A stretch of 60,000 nt of DNA from Mesostigma viride (lineage: Eukaryota; Streptophyta; Mesostigmatophyceae; Mesostigmatales; Mesostigmataceae). Position 1 is the first letter of the stretch, and each line of letters begins with the position of its first letter. The position numbers and the translations under genes are program-made. The DNA is taken from NCBI GenBank assembly GCA_009746045.1, contig RPFO01000022.1, positions 2,887,443-2,947,442 on the forward strand. The letters run 5' to 3'. The notes under the pieces were generated by a model. It worked only from the letters and a program-made list of their open reading frames with translations. It was not told the DNA's origin and made no database searches. Below, piece after piece: positions 34,363 to 45,736 of this stretch.

Positions 34363-35211
34363 CCTGAACGACTCGAAAACGCGGAAAAGATTACGGCAGG
34401 CTCGAGCTACCATGGTCCGGATTCTCCCGATTTCTGGCCTGCGCTGGTTGTCTCTTTGATATCGCCCAGGCTGGGCGGGCTTGGTGCCAGCTAGTCTATC
34501 TGATGTATCTACCTGATCTGTGCGGGCCAGGTGCCCGGCTAGGCCCAGGCGCCTGTGCCTAATAATGTGGGAAACATAGGGCAAATCAGCGTACAAATCC
34601 TCATTACTAATGTGCAAACCAAAGGGGATGTTAAGGGCCTTGCGCAGCATCTTGGTGACGGCGCCGTCGAGTCGTTGCTCCAGCTCCTGCATCAGTGTCC
34701 ACGTCTCGGCGCCGTAGGTCAGGATCGTCAGAATGACGACCTTGAAGAGGTCACGCTTGACGATCCGGGGTAGGGCGGGGTTGCTCCACCAGCGGCGGTG
34801 GTCATGGAGGTGCGCCCACGCCATGCCGATCCGTGTCGTCATGTCGTCCTCGCAGTCGGGAAGCCAACTGCCGAGCAGCTTGAAGCGGCCTGAAGGAGGG
34901 TAGTTGACCTCGGCATCGTCTAAGAGGCGGAGTGTGGGTGGGGGCCCTGCCATGCCGAGGGCCAGGGCCTCCGTTTTGGGGCTGATTTCTAGACCAACCG
35001 CCCGAGCCTCGAGCGCCAGGCAGTCCAGCCAAAGTTGGGCAGACTCCGGCTTCTCGATGAGCGTGATGTCGTCGGCATAAATGAGGTCAGCTAGTAAATT
35101 CTGCTTGTTAGTCGGCCCCCCTTCCCCAAGCTCGTTCGTGATCGCTAGGCCAGGGGCACGGCCTGCAATGCTAGCAAAGCGAGCACGTGCCTGGCGCATA
35201 ACATAATCCAC
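34354..35211 (-). mobile_element. LINE reverse-transcriptase fragment, 285 codons open
   Basis: An open frame starting inside the RT domain: YVMRQARARFASIAGRAPG, then the catalytic box LLADLIYADDITLIE (YADD), then SGRFKLLGSWLPDCEDD, LTYGAETWTL and MLRKALNIPFG. The C-terminal domain (RHRRLGLAGHLARTDQVDT) is included. It is divergent from the other LINE copies here, so it belongs to another subfamily. N-terminal RT and endonuclease parts are absent. Its 3' end abuts the oppositely oriented tail ending at 34362. Confidence 0.85.
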
Positions 35212-35359
35212 TACAATAGGCCCGGTAGCAACCGGTCAAAAGGTCCTAACTACACGTAAGCCTAGGAAAGTCAACGGACTGTTTCGGAATGGCTGAGGCA
35301 CCCAAGGACCGAATTTCGTACGCCCGTAACAACATCAAAAGTTACGTACGCGGCGTATG

Positions 35360-35530
35360 CAGGTATAGTTTATACCCAAGCTACCCTTGCAGGATCGATC
35401 GAAGTAGCCCAGAATGTATAAAAAGCCATGTGCCCCTTCTCACCAGGGATATGTGCTACGTGTCTATTAATTAATTAATTAATGTGCTACGTGTACTCCC
35501 AACGGAGATATACATGTTACAATTTAATTT
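35360..35530 (+). mobile_element. LINE 3' tail with internal duplication
   Basis: Same 3' block as 34195-34362. GTGCTACGTGT occurs twice, separated by a TTAA tract, and then CTCCCAACGGAG and a (TTTAA)n tail follow. This suggests a second tail inserted into, or copied after, a first one. Confidence 0.65.
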
Positions 35531-36461
35531 AATTTTCTTAACTTAGCGAATAAATGATAAAATCAATAATTGATGCGGGCAAAATAAAGTTCAGCCTCAA
35601 TAAGCGATAACTGACCAACTTGACATCGTAAAAACTCTATCAAATGCTATTTTTTGAAGGAAGTAAGTGCGTGCGTGAACATGCACTCTGAAGGCATGCC
35701 ATGGATTTTTTTTTTGAAGGGTCAATTCGGCTCCCTGGAGAAATCCCAAGGAATTGCCATGCTCGAAATCTACTTTTGTTCTTGCCTTACTTCAACATAG
35801 CAGAATGTTTGGAAACCCAGATGTAAACTCACAAAACCACAAAGGGATACGAGAAGGCAATACCGGCATTTACCAGTTGCGTCATGCATACTGCAAGTGA
35901 CGCAACAAATGTCTGGATATCTCCTTGGCATCACTGGACTGCCATCCAAACACAGTGACACATCTGCAGAATGCCAGCCCAGAACCAGCATGCCAGAATA
36001 GGTTGGTCAAACTAGTCTTCCTACTGAGCGACAGGATCATACGCTCCATATCCCTACAAAAAATTCCAAACAAGATATATCGAGCGAGAAAGTACTAGGA
36101 AAAGACATGTGGTGGTGTCCCAAAAAACAGCCAATCGCAGCCATCAATCTGCTCATCACAAGCGTCCGTGCTATGTTTGCCATTGGTCACCACCATCCTA
36201 CCCTTGCCACCTCTTTCGCGCTGTTTTTCGCTTTTTGTGCTTTCCCTCATTCTAGTTCTCACACTTCCCATTGCTCTATTTCTTCCGGTTCCCCTCGTTC
36301 TGCTTCTCCTCCTGCTCTCCCCTCGCTCTGCATCCCCCGCTGGCCCTCGCTCTGCTCCATCTGCCGTCTCTGCCGTCCCCCCTATCATCCTTCTTGTGCT
36401 TTCACTTGCTCTTCTCCTGCTTCCCCTCGCTCCGTTCTCCCGCTCCTCCTGCCTGAGCGCC
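35531..36461. other. Non-coding region
   Basis: AT-rich to 36100, then a 300-base pyrimidine-rich stretch (CTCGCTCTGC and related words, 36270-36450) just downstream of the thioredoxin gene. I see no supported gene. Short frames are low-complexity. Confidence 0.5.
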
Positions 36462-39400
36462 CTACTTCTTGTGCTTCTCGTCGGGCTTCTTGCCCTTCTC
36501 CTCCGGCTTCTTGGCCTTGTCATCTTGCGCCTTCTTGCCTTTGGCCTCGTCCTGCAGCTTGATGTAGATCGGGTTCTCCTGGAGGTCGTCGTCGTTGCCC
36601 GACATAGGCATGTGCATCGAGATGGTGGATACGAGCTCGGGCACATTGGGACCGACGATCGTCTCCAAAAGGACGCCGTTCTGAGGGGCACATGGTGGCA
36701 CATGGCGGCAAATGGTGGCAATGGTGGTAAGGGAGGGCAAATGGTGGCAAATGGTGCAAATGGTGGCAAAGGAGGGCAACGGAGGGCAACGGAGGGCAAG
36801 GGAGGGCAAGGCGGTGCCAGGGGGTGCCAGGGGGTGCAAGGCGGTTCAAGGCAGAGAAAGGCGGATCAAGGCGGTGCAAGGCGGAGCAAGGGGGTGCAAG
36901 GCGGGTCAGCTACCCTCGCACCCAATCACCCACTCACCTACCCACCCACTTGCTGCTGCTTGGAATCTACCTTGGTAAGTCACATCATGTCTGGGTGGGA
37001 AGGTAGGTGAGACGCCATCTAACTTTTAATTAAGAGAATACCATGGTGGACAGTCTGACTGGGGCATAATTAAGAGAATACCATGGTAGACAGTCTGACT
37101 GGGGCATAATTAAGAGAATACCACGGTAGACAGTCTGACTGGGGCATAATTAAGAGAATACCACGGTAGACTGGGGCGGTCGCAGACAACACAAAACAAG
37201 GCAAGATATAGAGGGCATGAACCTAGTGGCAAATGAGGTCAGTACAAGGTGGGTGGGTTCATGGCGAGGGGACAGGTGCGAAGTGCCGTCGCGGCCACAA
37301 GAGACTGAATAGCCAGTAGGAGGCATGCCAAATACCTAGTATGTCGTGCAAGGCAGCCGCTCCAATAGGTGGATTTCTACTTTGCACTTGCGTTTATCCT
37401 CCTGTAGCTATGTGCTATCCTCCCTCACACACAGACACCATCCGCGACCCCCCCCTACCCACATGTAAAGTTGATAAATAAAATAAAGTTGACCCTATTA
37501 CGCTGCCTACTTTCTACACCTACTAGTAGCACAGGAAGCGGGCCATTGGCTAGGGAGTTGGCTACATGAATCGCAACCAAGCGTACTGGCAGCTTACTTG
37601 CACACGCGTTGAGCTTCTAGGAGACAAATGAAATGATGATAGGTGGCCATCGATTATGGGACTGGGAGGTGGTTGCCACAAGTTCCTACGGCCACAGGTC
37701 ACGTGTCAGCCCATGGAAGGCTAAAAATAGTTGACGCCTTTGTAAGGTAGTTGGGGAAGTGGGGATCTGGCTGGAGGCATGTTTCCACTTACCCGGTAGA
37801 GAAGGAAGTGGGGGCGTGACTGCAGTTGGTATTGCTCCAGCTCCTCAATTCCGTCCGATTGCACCTGAAAGGTATTGAACGGTTGTAAGGATTCGAGCAG
37901 GTGGTCCAGACCATAAAGGGCGAGTGAGAAAACACAGCAGCACGACACCATGCCGTTGAATCGCACCCGCAGAACGAAAAGAGGGATTTTGAAGATGCGA
38001 GGTCTAGACAGCGACAAAGTGGCGAGGATAAACAGCGCCAGCATCGGCACATGCCGTTGGCTTTGTGCCTGCCGATATTGTTAGAATTAAGGGGTTGTAG
38101 ATATTGTTAGCTTTAAGGGGTTGTAGATATTGTTAGAATTAAGGGGTTGTAGAGTATTCTTGACACTACGGGGGCTGTTGTCTCAGGGGAGTGGTGCACC
38201 TCTCAAAGGTCAGGGGAGTTCAAAGGTGTAGGGGTCAAACGCATGGGAGCTGTGAGGAAAGACAGTGCCATGATACGCTTTCGGACATGCAAGTACGAGA
38301 TGGTAAAAGCAAAGGGCCCTCAGCGGTAAACATGAAGGGGGTCTAGATGGCAAAGGTCCAGGGCCTTTAGGTGGTTAAGATCAACACGAAGGGCCCCTGG
38401 GTGGTAAAGGCTATGTCGGTGGTAAAGGCTAAGCATCCCCATTCCCTGCACTAGTGCTGTGCAAGGCCACGTGGCTGGACTCCGGTCTTCCTGTAGCGAT
38501 GAGGCTCCCCCAAGGGCCATCTGTAGCAGGGGTAGCGACCGCGTGGTGACCGGCGGGCGCACGACTTTCCAATTCATCAAAGGGACTTTCCAATGCATCC
38601 ATGGGAAGACCCAAAAGGAAAGCCCAAAGGAAACCCAAAACAAAGCCCAAAGGAAACCTGAAGGAAAGGCCAAAGGAAGCCAAACGAAAGGTCAAAGGAA
38701 AGGTCAAAGGAAAGGCCAAAGGAAAACCAAAAGGAAAACCCAAAGGAAAGGCCAAAGGAAAACCAAAAGGAAAGCCCAAGGAAAACCCAAAGGGAAGCAA
38801 AGGGAAGCAGGGGGAAGCCCAAAAGAAAGCCCAGGCAACCGCATCCCTTGGGGCGAGCAACCGAGGCACATTGGGAGGGTGGAGACATTCGCTGCCGCAG
38901 AAGCTGTGCGTGACAACCACTCGTGGCAGGGCGTCTACAAGAATAGCAGCGTGCCCTATCATACGGGGTATGGCTTGGCAGGGCAGCTGGCCGTCCAACT
39001 AGTCGGATGCTAACATAATTATACTGCCCAAGGTCATGACGGGAGGACCCATGCATGAAGGCATGACGGGAGGGCATATGCATGAGCGCATGTGTTCGCA
39101 GTTTCAAAAGGCAACAGCCATGCTCACGCTTGGAAGCCTCCTCATTCTGGAGGCCACCACCATTATGACCCATCATGAAAGACCCATTAATAAGGCTTGC
39201 CAAGGCTCATTATTATGACCCGGGTTTGAGACATATCATTGATGCCCATCATTACAACCCAGCAATGAGGCCATCATTATCATCCCCCCCACAGTTGACA
39301 CCAGGGTCAGAACCCACATTCGAGGCCTGCCAGGCTACTTATCGCTGCCACCCATTACAAGGACCCAACCCATTAAACAGAACCGTTATGAGATCCGTAA

Positions 39401-40409
39401 TCACGCGCCGTCACGAAATCAGGCACAGTCTTCAAAACCCATCACTAAGACCCACATTTCAGGCTCGTTAACAGGAACCCATCACGGAGTTCATCCCTGG
39501 GCGGAGACATGACCCTTTGAGGCTTGAGGCCCAAGCCGAATGAATACCTAGTATGGCACCAAAAAGTTCACTTCTAACAATCAGGGTTGGCGTGGCAGCC
39601 AGCCATGAAGGGGCAAGGGGGCCCTTTGACAATGTGCTCAGAGAGTGGAGCCAGCTGCATTTCACTCCGAGGGTTGTGAGCGGCTAATTGCTATGAGGAC
39701 GATCTGAGAATTAATAGCAAAAGATGATGGGAGACGAGAAGAAATTTTATGATGGGAAACATTACTGTATGCATGCTCGCATATAAGCAGCAGCCATGGG
39801 ACAGTGGCAGTTAAAAATGCAGGTCCGTCCCAGGCCTCGGTCTGTCGTGAAGGGAAAATGCAAGCATCAGGGGTCGACGGCGATCACAAGCTCAAATGCA
39901 CACACACACACACACACACACACAAAGGAAGAGTGAAAGAATTTTGACTTACGCAGAAAAACAAGAGAGGTCTCTCGTCAAACTCGTTCTTCATGCGCTT
40001 AAAGGTGGACAGCATCGAGGTGCAGGGGCCACACCACCCTGAGTAGACTTCGACAACTGCAGGTGTCGCGGGCGCAAGTTTTGTATCCATTCCAGGATGA
40101 CGTAATTCAATCATTCGTCCGAACCGGGAGAAAGGATAACATGGCATAAACGCAAAAGAGCGCCTTATGCAGGCCGGGGACCACAAGATGGTCAGTCTTG
40201 CAGCTACCGTCTGTTTCTGCAAAACTTATGCGGGTGGGAACCATTTCAAAACCCTTTATTGGCAATCACGCACTGCAGGCATTCTGCTGCAAGTTACCTT
40301 TTAGTCCGGTCGTTGCGAGGAGTTTCAAGTACTGTTCTCGGCTGGTGATCATATCCCTAAACTCATCTTTGCTACCCGTGGCGGCCTTGGTGGAATTTTC
40401 ATCGGCCAT
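36462..40409 (-). CDS. Thioredoxin-domain protein, outer dynein arm light-chain type (4 exons)
   Basis: Exon 1 is 40409-40298 (MADENSTKAATGSKDEFRDM). Exon 2 is 40056-39953 (VVEVYSGWCGPCTSMLSTF). Exon 3 is 37864-37793 (VQSDGIEELEQYQLQSRPHF). Exon 4 is 36680-36462. All introns are GT-AG (40297-40057, 39952-37865, 37792-36681), and phases fit exactly, giving 168 residues. The fold is complete: strand VVEVYSG, active site WCGPC, SRPHFLLYRNG with the cis-proline loop, then LLETIVGPNVPELVSTI. The C-terminus adds an acidic linker and a Lys/Glu repeat (KKPEEKGKKPDEKHKK). The size, active site and charged tail resemble the thioredoxin-like light chains of flagellar outer-arm dynein, so the host is probably flagellated. 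A general cytosolic thioredoxin is the alternative. It is divergent from the Ca2+-ATPase. Confidence 0.8.
36681..37178. repeat. Intronic minisatellites of the thioredoxin gene
   Basis: Next to the last exon, words of the type GGTGGCAAATGG and GGAGGGCAA repeat over 36690-36910. Further in, four copies of a 40-base unit (AATTAAGAGAATACCATGG core) start at 37027, 37067, 37107 and 37147. Confidence 0.8.
38074..38860. repeat. Repeats in the large intron of the thioredoxin gene
   Basis: Three copies of a 27-29-base unit (GATATTGTTAGAATTAAGGGG) lie at 38074-38152. A purine-rich array of CCAAAGGAAAG words spans 38577-38860. The array is open in frames that would give Lys/Gly/Pro repeats, but it lies inside the intron, so I do not call protein. 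Confidence 0.75.
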
Positions 40410-42130
40410 GACTCCTAATTTAGAAGGCTAGGATTTTGATTCCCAAGGTTTCCCCAAGGTGCGTTGGAAGCAGAAGGAAGCCCTATCCTCGGGGTACAGT
40501 AGGCTCGTGCGAGAGACCACCTCTGCTGTGCATTTTCCTCCAGCCGCCTACTTGTATATGGTTAACACGAGAAGAGAAAGCTTTGGAACGTGCAGAACTA
40601 TAACGAAGACCCAGGTCGCGGCCGACCCGTGTTAAATTAAGCACATAAACGGGGGTGTCCGAACGAAGTTGTCGTCCATGAGTTGGCACGTTGTGCCCTG
40701 CTTACATATTTCAATTTTGTCACGAGATGCATCTTCCAAGTTCCAGCGTCCTAATTTAACCTCTTGTGCCAGCCGCCAGGTGACAGCTTGCCTGAGCGGT
40801 ATACAGTAATACTGTACAGTATGGACTACTCATAATCCAGGGACTATCTAAAATCTAAACATATGAAAGACCGACGGGCATCCTGAGACCCGTACGCCGT
40901 AGCGTTTCGTACTTTTTCGTACTTTTCCGGTCTTTTTAAGGTGTCCCTAGTGGAACTGTGATACAATGGGTCAAGTTGTTGTTGTTGTTGTTGTTGTTGT
41001 TGTGTCCCACGCATGGGTCAAGTATGAGACTCAAGTTTATTTCCATATAACAGTTAAGGTGACCCAGGTGTCATGAGTTTATTGTTTATTCCTGCGCCGG
41101 CGTACGACAGGGTTATTAAGTATAACTAATAACCTGTCATTATTAATAACCCTGTCGCTATTAATAAACCCTGTCGGTATGGCGGCGCGGGAATAAACTC
41201 AACTCAACTCAACTCAACAGTCAACATGGGCCATGACTCCATGAGGCCGGACCAGCCTATGGATCCACTATGTCTTTAAAGGGCCTTTTTTCTATTTAAA
41301 GGGCCTTCATAACCCTGTCGGTAGTGTCGGACCACCGGCGCAAGAATACACAACTCATGACTCATCAACTCAACTCAACCTTGGCGTTTCGTGCACTGAT
41401 GAATCCTTCCGATGCCACGCGGTAACCACCGGGAGGTCCCCGTGGGCTGCTTCGGCAGAGCATCATCGGTCGTGTGCTCATCTGCATCCGCGTCGCTCGG
41501 CAGCTGGTCGAACCCAAGCGCGTATTAGATCGCCACATACTTCAAAACGGTATCAGAATCTGACCGTTTTATAAACCGTATTTCCAGACCGGAGTATCTA
41601 TGCTATTCGATAACAGTACACTCTTAGTATGGACAGTTCATTCAGGGCTGCCCAAGTGCCCAAGTACCACCCATGCATCAAACGTGCTGACGCGTTATTA
41701 TCCGTGCCGGACTGCCGGTTGTAACGAATCTGGCGGGTCAACGCTCACACCGAGCCCTCAAGAGTTACATGCCCCATCCCGTTGCGAGTTGAGATCCTGT
41801 GTAATTATGCCATGCGGACAGGCTAAAAAAAAGTTGGGAACGGCACACGAAGGCCAACGAGCGTCCGAGGGTAACCTGCGTCCATCGAGTAGCGGCAAGT
41901 GCATCACGACATGCCGCTGGGCACTTCATAGCGGTTTCCTGGACTTAATACATAGGAATCCAAGAAATAAAACACCGTGGCCCCTCGGCTACTCGCGGTA
42001 GCGGTTCCAGCGCTTCTTTGGGGGGGCTCGGAAGGCTGGGGTTGATCACGTCAGCGGTGGGAAGGCGAGATACTTGCCGGTATGGATTTGCTGAAGGTGG
42101 CTAAAACCAGTTGAGGCGTGCTGAGCAATC
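40410..42130. other. Divergent intergenic region between thioredoxin and Ca2+-ATPase genes
   Basis: It holds a (GTT)n microsatellite at 40976-41002, (AACTC)n tracts near 41199-41217 and 41360-41375, and inverted AT-rich words (TAATAACCTGTCA, TTATTAATAACCCTGTCG) near 41110-41180. The promoters of both host genes must lie here, but I see no clear TATA box at a convincing distance. Confidence 0.5.
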
Positions 42131-45100
42131 ATGATGGCTTCAACCAGCGCCCCGCGGGATGATGTGCTGATGTCGCCAGACAGCGCTAGCTCGATTGGCC
42201 GCAACGTGAGCACCGCGAGCTCAACCACAAGCGTCCGATGGCTGGAGGACAAAGAACAATGGCGTTTGGAGGGATTGCAGGCATGGGAGAAGCGTCAATC
42301 TTCGGATAGAGAGCACGGCAGGGTTAGCATTTCTCGCTCAATTTCATTGGCAGAGCAGGAAGCCAGGAAACGATGGAGGGTGGGCGTCAAGGCCGTGCAG
42401 GCTGCCAACCGTTTCGAGGCGTCCCCCCGGTATATTCGCACGCCGTCGCAGGAGGCGATGGACCGTCAGCTGCTGGAGACGTACCGCGTCTCGATGGACA
42501 AGCGCGAGTTGCTGGACAACAAGACGGTTAAGGTGCACCCGGTCGAGGAGATCAGCCTGCCGGGCTCTACGTTGGAGACTGTGGAGGAGGGGTTCATCTC
42601 GGCGGCCCCGCCCGGGTACGGTCTGGGCCTGACCGACCTGGTTTTCCTGGGCGAGAAGCGCGAGGTGTCAATCTTGAAGAAGTTCGGTGGCGCCCAGGGG
42701 CTGGCCAAGGCGCTCAACTCGGACCTCCACGAGGGCCTCCCGGACGACGACGCGAAGGCGGAGGTCCGCCGCGACCTTTTCGGCAGCAACACATACCCTG
42801 AGAAGCCTGCGCGGTCCTTCTTCTCGTACCTCTGGGACGCGACGGGCGACACGACGCTGCGCATCCTCGCGGTCGCCGTCGTAGTCTCGCTGATCGTCGG
42901 GATGACCACGGAGGGCGCCTCGCACGGCTGGTACGATGGCGCGGGCATCGGCTTTGCGATCATCATCGTGCTGCTGCTCCAGGCGGGCAACGACTACCAC
43001 CAGGCGGCCCAGTTCCGCGACCTCAACCGCAAGAAGAAGAACATCCCGATTGAGGTCACGCGCGGCGGGCGCCGGCTGGAGATCTCCATCTACGACCTTG
43101 TCGTGGGCGACCTCGTCCACGTGAACCTCGGAGACCAGGTCCCCGCCGACGGCGTGATCGTCGAGTCTGTCTCCCTCGTGGCCGACGAGGCCAGCATGAC
43201 GGGTGAGTCGGACCCGCTGTCCAAGGACGCGATCCACCACCCATTCCTGATCTCTGGTACCAAGGTCATTGAGGGGTATGGGACAATGATCGTGACGGCG
43301 GTCGGCATGAACACCGAGTGGGGCCGCGTCATGGCCACCGTCTCGGAGGACAGCGAGGAGGAGACGCCGCTCCAGATCCGGCTGGAGACCGTCGCGCTGG
43401 GTATTGGCAAGATCGGGCTCAGCGTCGCGATCATCGTGTTCATCGTGCTCAACATCCGGTTCCTGGCTACCGTCAACTTCCACGACTTTGGCGGCGAGCA
43501 GGTGCGCGAGCTCATCGATTTCTTCGCTATCGCCGTCACGATCGTCGTCGTCGCGGTTCCCGAGGGTCTCCCGCTCGCCGTCACGCTCTCCCTGGCCTAC
43601 TCCATGCGCAAGATGATGGCCGACAAGGCGCTCGTCCGCCACCTGTCGGCGTGCGAGACGATGGGCGGCGCGACAGCTATCTGCTCCGACAAGACGGGCA
43701 CGCTGACCACCAACAAGATGGTCGTCGTCAAGGCCTGGATTTTTGGCGGCATGTTCGCGCAGAACATCACGCCCGCCTCGCTCCCCGACATCGCCCGGAC
43801 CACGCTCATCGAGGGGATGGCGCTCAACTCCAACGGGAGCGTGTTCCTAGGGGCGGACGGTGCACCTGAGATCAGCGGCAAGCCGACCGAGACGGCCGTG
43901 CTCGCGTACGGGCTCCAGCTGGGGATGAACTTTGACAAGGAGCGCGCCGCCGCCAAGATCCTCAAGGTCGACCCCTTCAACTCGGCCAAGAAGCGCATGG
44001 GCGTGCTCATGCAGCGCCCCGACGGGAGCCAGCGCGTGCACTGGAAGGGCGCGACCGAGATCGTGCTCTCGCTCTGCGACACGATGGTCACGCAGACGGG
44101 CAAGGTCGTCCCACTGACCAAGGAGACGCGCGCAGGCGTGGCCAAGATGATCGACGAGATGGCGTCTGAGTCGCTGCGCACGCTGTGCCTCGCGTTCCGC
44201 GACCTCCCCCAGGGCTCCCCAGAGTTCGTCGAGCCGCTGCCCACGGACACGCCGGGCGAGCTCAGCTACAACGAGTGCGAGATCCCGGACAGCAAGCTCA
44301 CCTGCATGGCGCTGGTGGGTATCAAGGACCCGCCGCGGCCGGGCGTCGGCGACGCGGTCAAGCGGTGCCAGGCGGCAGGGATCACCGTGCGCATGGTCAC
44401 GGGGGACTACATCGTGACGGCCAAGGCGATCGCGCGCGAGGTCAACATCCTCACGCCAGGCGGGATCGCGATGGAAGGCCCCGTGTTCCGCCAAATGACG
44501 AGAGAGGAGATGACCAAGGTCATCCCCAAGCTCCAGGTGCTCGCGCGCTCGTCGCCCTCGGACAAGTACACGCTGGTCAAGTACCTGCGCGAGGCGGGGG
44601 AGGTGGTCGCGGTCACGGGCGACGGCACGAACGACGCCCCTGCACTCAAGGAGGCCGACATCGGCCTCTCGATGGGTATCGCTGGTACTGAGATCGCCAA
44701 GGAGGCATCCGACGTGATCATCCTGGACGACAATTTCGCGTCGATCGTCAAGGTCGTCCGGTGGGGCCGGTCGGTGTTCGAAAACATCCGCAAGTTTGTT
44801 CAGTTCCAGCTCACCGTGAACGTGGTCGCGCTCGCGCTCAACTTCACGACGGCAATCATCACCGGCCATGCGCCGCTGGACGTCGTCCAGCTGCTCTGGG
44901 TGAACCTGATCATGGACTCGATGGGCGCGCTGGCGCTCGGCACGGAGGCGCCCACGGATCGGCTCATGGAACGAAAGCCGTACGGCCGGCTCGAGCCGCT
45001 CATGTCGAATGTCATGTGGCGCAACCTGGCCGTGGCGTCGGTCTACGAGATGGCCATCCTGCTCACGCTCTTCTTCGGGAGCTACAAGCTATTTGACCTG

Positions 45101-45736
45101 GAGGGCTGGGACCCGGCCGTTGAGTGGGACCCAGCGACCGACTACAAGGAGGACATGAAGTACATCAACCGGACAATGGCGCGCCAGAACGTTACTTTCG
45201 ACGAGGCGGAGGCGCTCTCAATGCAGAAGCAGATGGACGACGACCGCCACGAGTTCTACATCGACCGCGACAAGCACCGCAACACGATCATCTTCAACAC
45301 GTTCGTCTTCCTCCAGGTGTTCAACGAGCTGAACGCGCGTGACATGACGCGCATGAACATCTTCCGCGGGCTGTTCACGAACAAGATCTTCATGTGCGTC
45401 ATCATCTTCACGGTGTCCTGCCAGTACGTGATCGTGGAGTTCCTGAACGACTTCGCCTCGACCACAGGGCTACCGTGGAAGGAATGGATTGTCTCGGTCG
45501 CGCTCGGCTGTTCCATGCTCCCCGTGGGCATGCTGGGCAAGCTCATCCCGGTCCCCGAGACGCCCAACTTTGCTGACGTCGTCACCAGCCACATGCCGAG
45601 CTTCTGCCCGAGCTGGCTGTTTGGCAAGAAGGCGGAGGAAGAGAAGGAGGCCATGTACAACACGGACATCAGCCACGAGGACGCTCAGGCGGCGGCGACC
45701 GCGGCGGCTGACCGCTACAACCTGCAGAACCGCTAA
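42131..45736 (+). CDS. P-type Ca2+-ATPase, plasma-membrane (PMCA/ACA, P2B) type
   Basis: A 1201-residue intact single frame. The protein pumps Ca2+ out of the cytosol using ATP. Family motifs in order: an N-terminal extension of about 200 residues, as in plant-type autoinhibited pumps; first helices (TLRILAVAVVVSLIVGM); actuator motif TGES near 358; the ion-site helix VAVPEGLPLAVTL near 476; phosphorylation site CSDKTGTLTTN with Asp520; nucleotide-binding KGATEIVLSLC; DPPRPG near 732; hinge VTGDGTNDAPALKEA near 827; and C-terminal helices including LLWVNLIMDSMGALALGTE, the P2B-typical M6 segment. The C-terminus is short, so any calmodulin site is probably N-terminal. ATG 42131 is the first in frame. 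Absence of introns over 3.6 kb contrasts with the neighbouring spliced genes and might reflect retrocopying or strong GC-driven gene structure. Confidence 0.95.
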   Translation: MMASTSAPRDDVLMSPDSASSIGRNVSTASSTTSVRWLEDKEQWRLEGLQAWEKRQSSDREHGRVSISRSISLAEQEARKRWRVGVKAVQAANRFEASPRYIRTPSQEAMDRQLLETYRVSMDKRELLDNKTVKVHPVEEISLPGSTLETVEEGFISAAPPGYGLGLTDLVFLGEKREVSILKKFGGAQGLAKALNSDLHEGLPDDDAKAEVRRDLFGSNTYPEKPARSFFSYLWDATGDTTLRILAVAVVVSLIVGMTTEGASHGWYDGAGIGFAIIIVLLLQAGNDYHQAAQFRDLNRKKKNIPIEVTRGGRRLEISIYDLVVGDLVHVNLGDQVPADGVIVESVSLVADEASMTGESDPLSKDAIHHPFLISGTKVIEGYGTMIVTAVGMNTEWGRVMATVSEDSEEETPLQIRLETVALGIGKIGLSVAIIVFIVLNIRFLATVNFHDFGGEQVRELIDFFAIAVTIVVVAVPEGLPLAVTLSLAYSMRKMMADKALVRHLSACETMGGATAICSDKTGTLTTNKMVVVKAWIFGGMFAQNITPASLPDIARTTLIEGMALNSNGSVFLGADGAPEISGKPTETAVLAYGLQLGMNFDKERAAAKILKVDPFNSAKKRMGVLMQRPDGSQRVHWKGATEIVLSLCDTMVTQTGKVVPLTKETRAGVAKMIDEMASESLRTLCLAFRDLPQGSPEFVEPLPTDTPGELSYNECEIPDSKLTCMALVGIKDPPRPGVGDAVKRCQAAGITVRMVTGDYIVTAKAIAREVNILTPGGIAMEGPVFRQMTREEMTKVIPKLQVLARSSPSDKYTLVKYLREAGEVVAVTGDGTNDAPALKEADIGLSMGIAGTEIAKEASDVIILDDNFASIVKVVRWGRSVFENIRKFVQFQLTVNVVALALNFTTAIITGHAPLDVVQLLWVNLIMDSMGALALGTEAPTDRLMERKPYGRLEPLMSNVMWRNLAVASVYEMAILLTLFFGSYKLFDLEGWDPAVEWDPATDYKEDMKYINRTMARQNVTFDEAEALSMQKQMDDDRHEFYIDRDKHRNTIIFNTFVFLQVFNELNARDMTRMNIFRGLFTNKIFMCVIIFTVSCQYVIVEFLNDFASTTGLPWKEWIVSVALGCSMLPVGMLGKLIPVPETPNFADVVTSHMPSFCPSWLFGKKAEEEKEAMYNTDISHEDAQAAATAAADRYNLQNR

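Noticed and set aside
38577-39002. Lys/Gly/Pro repeat protein
   Set aside because: It is a purine-rich satellite inside an intron of the thioredoxin gene and is open by composition.
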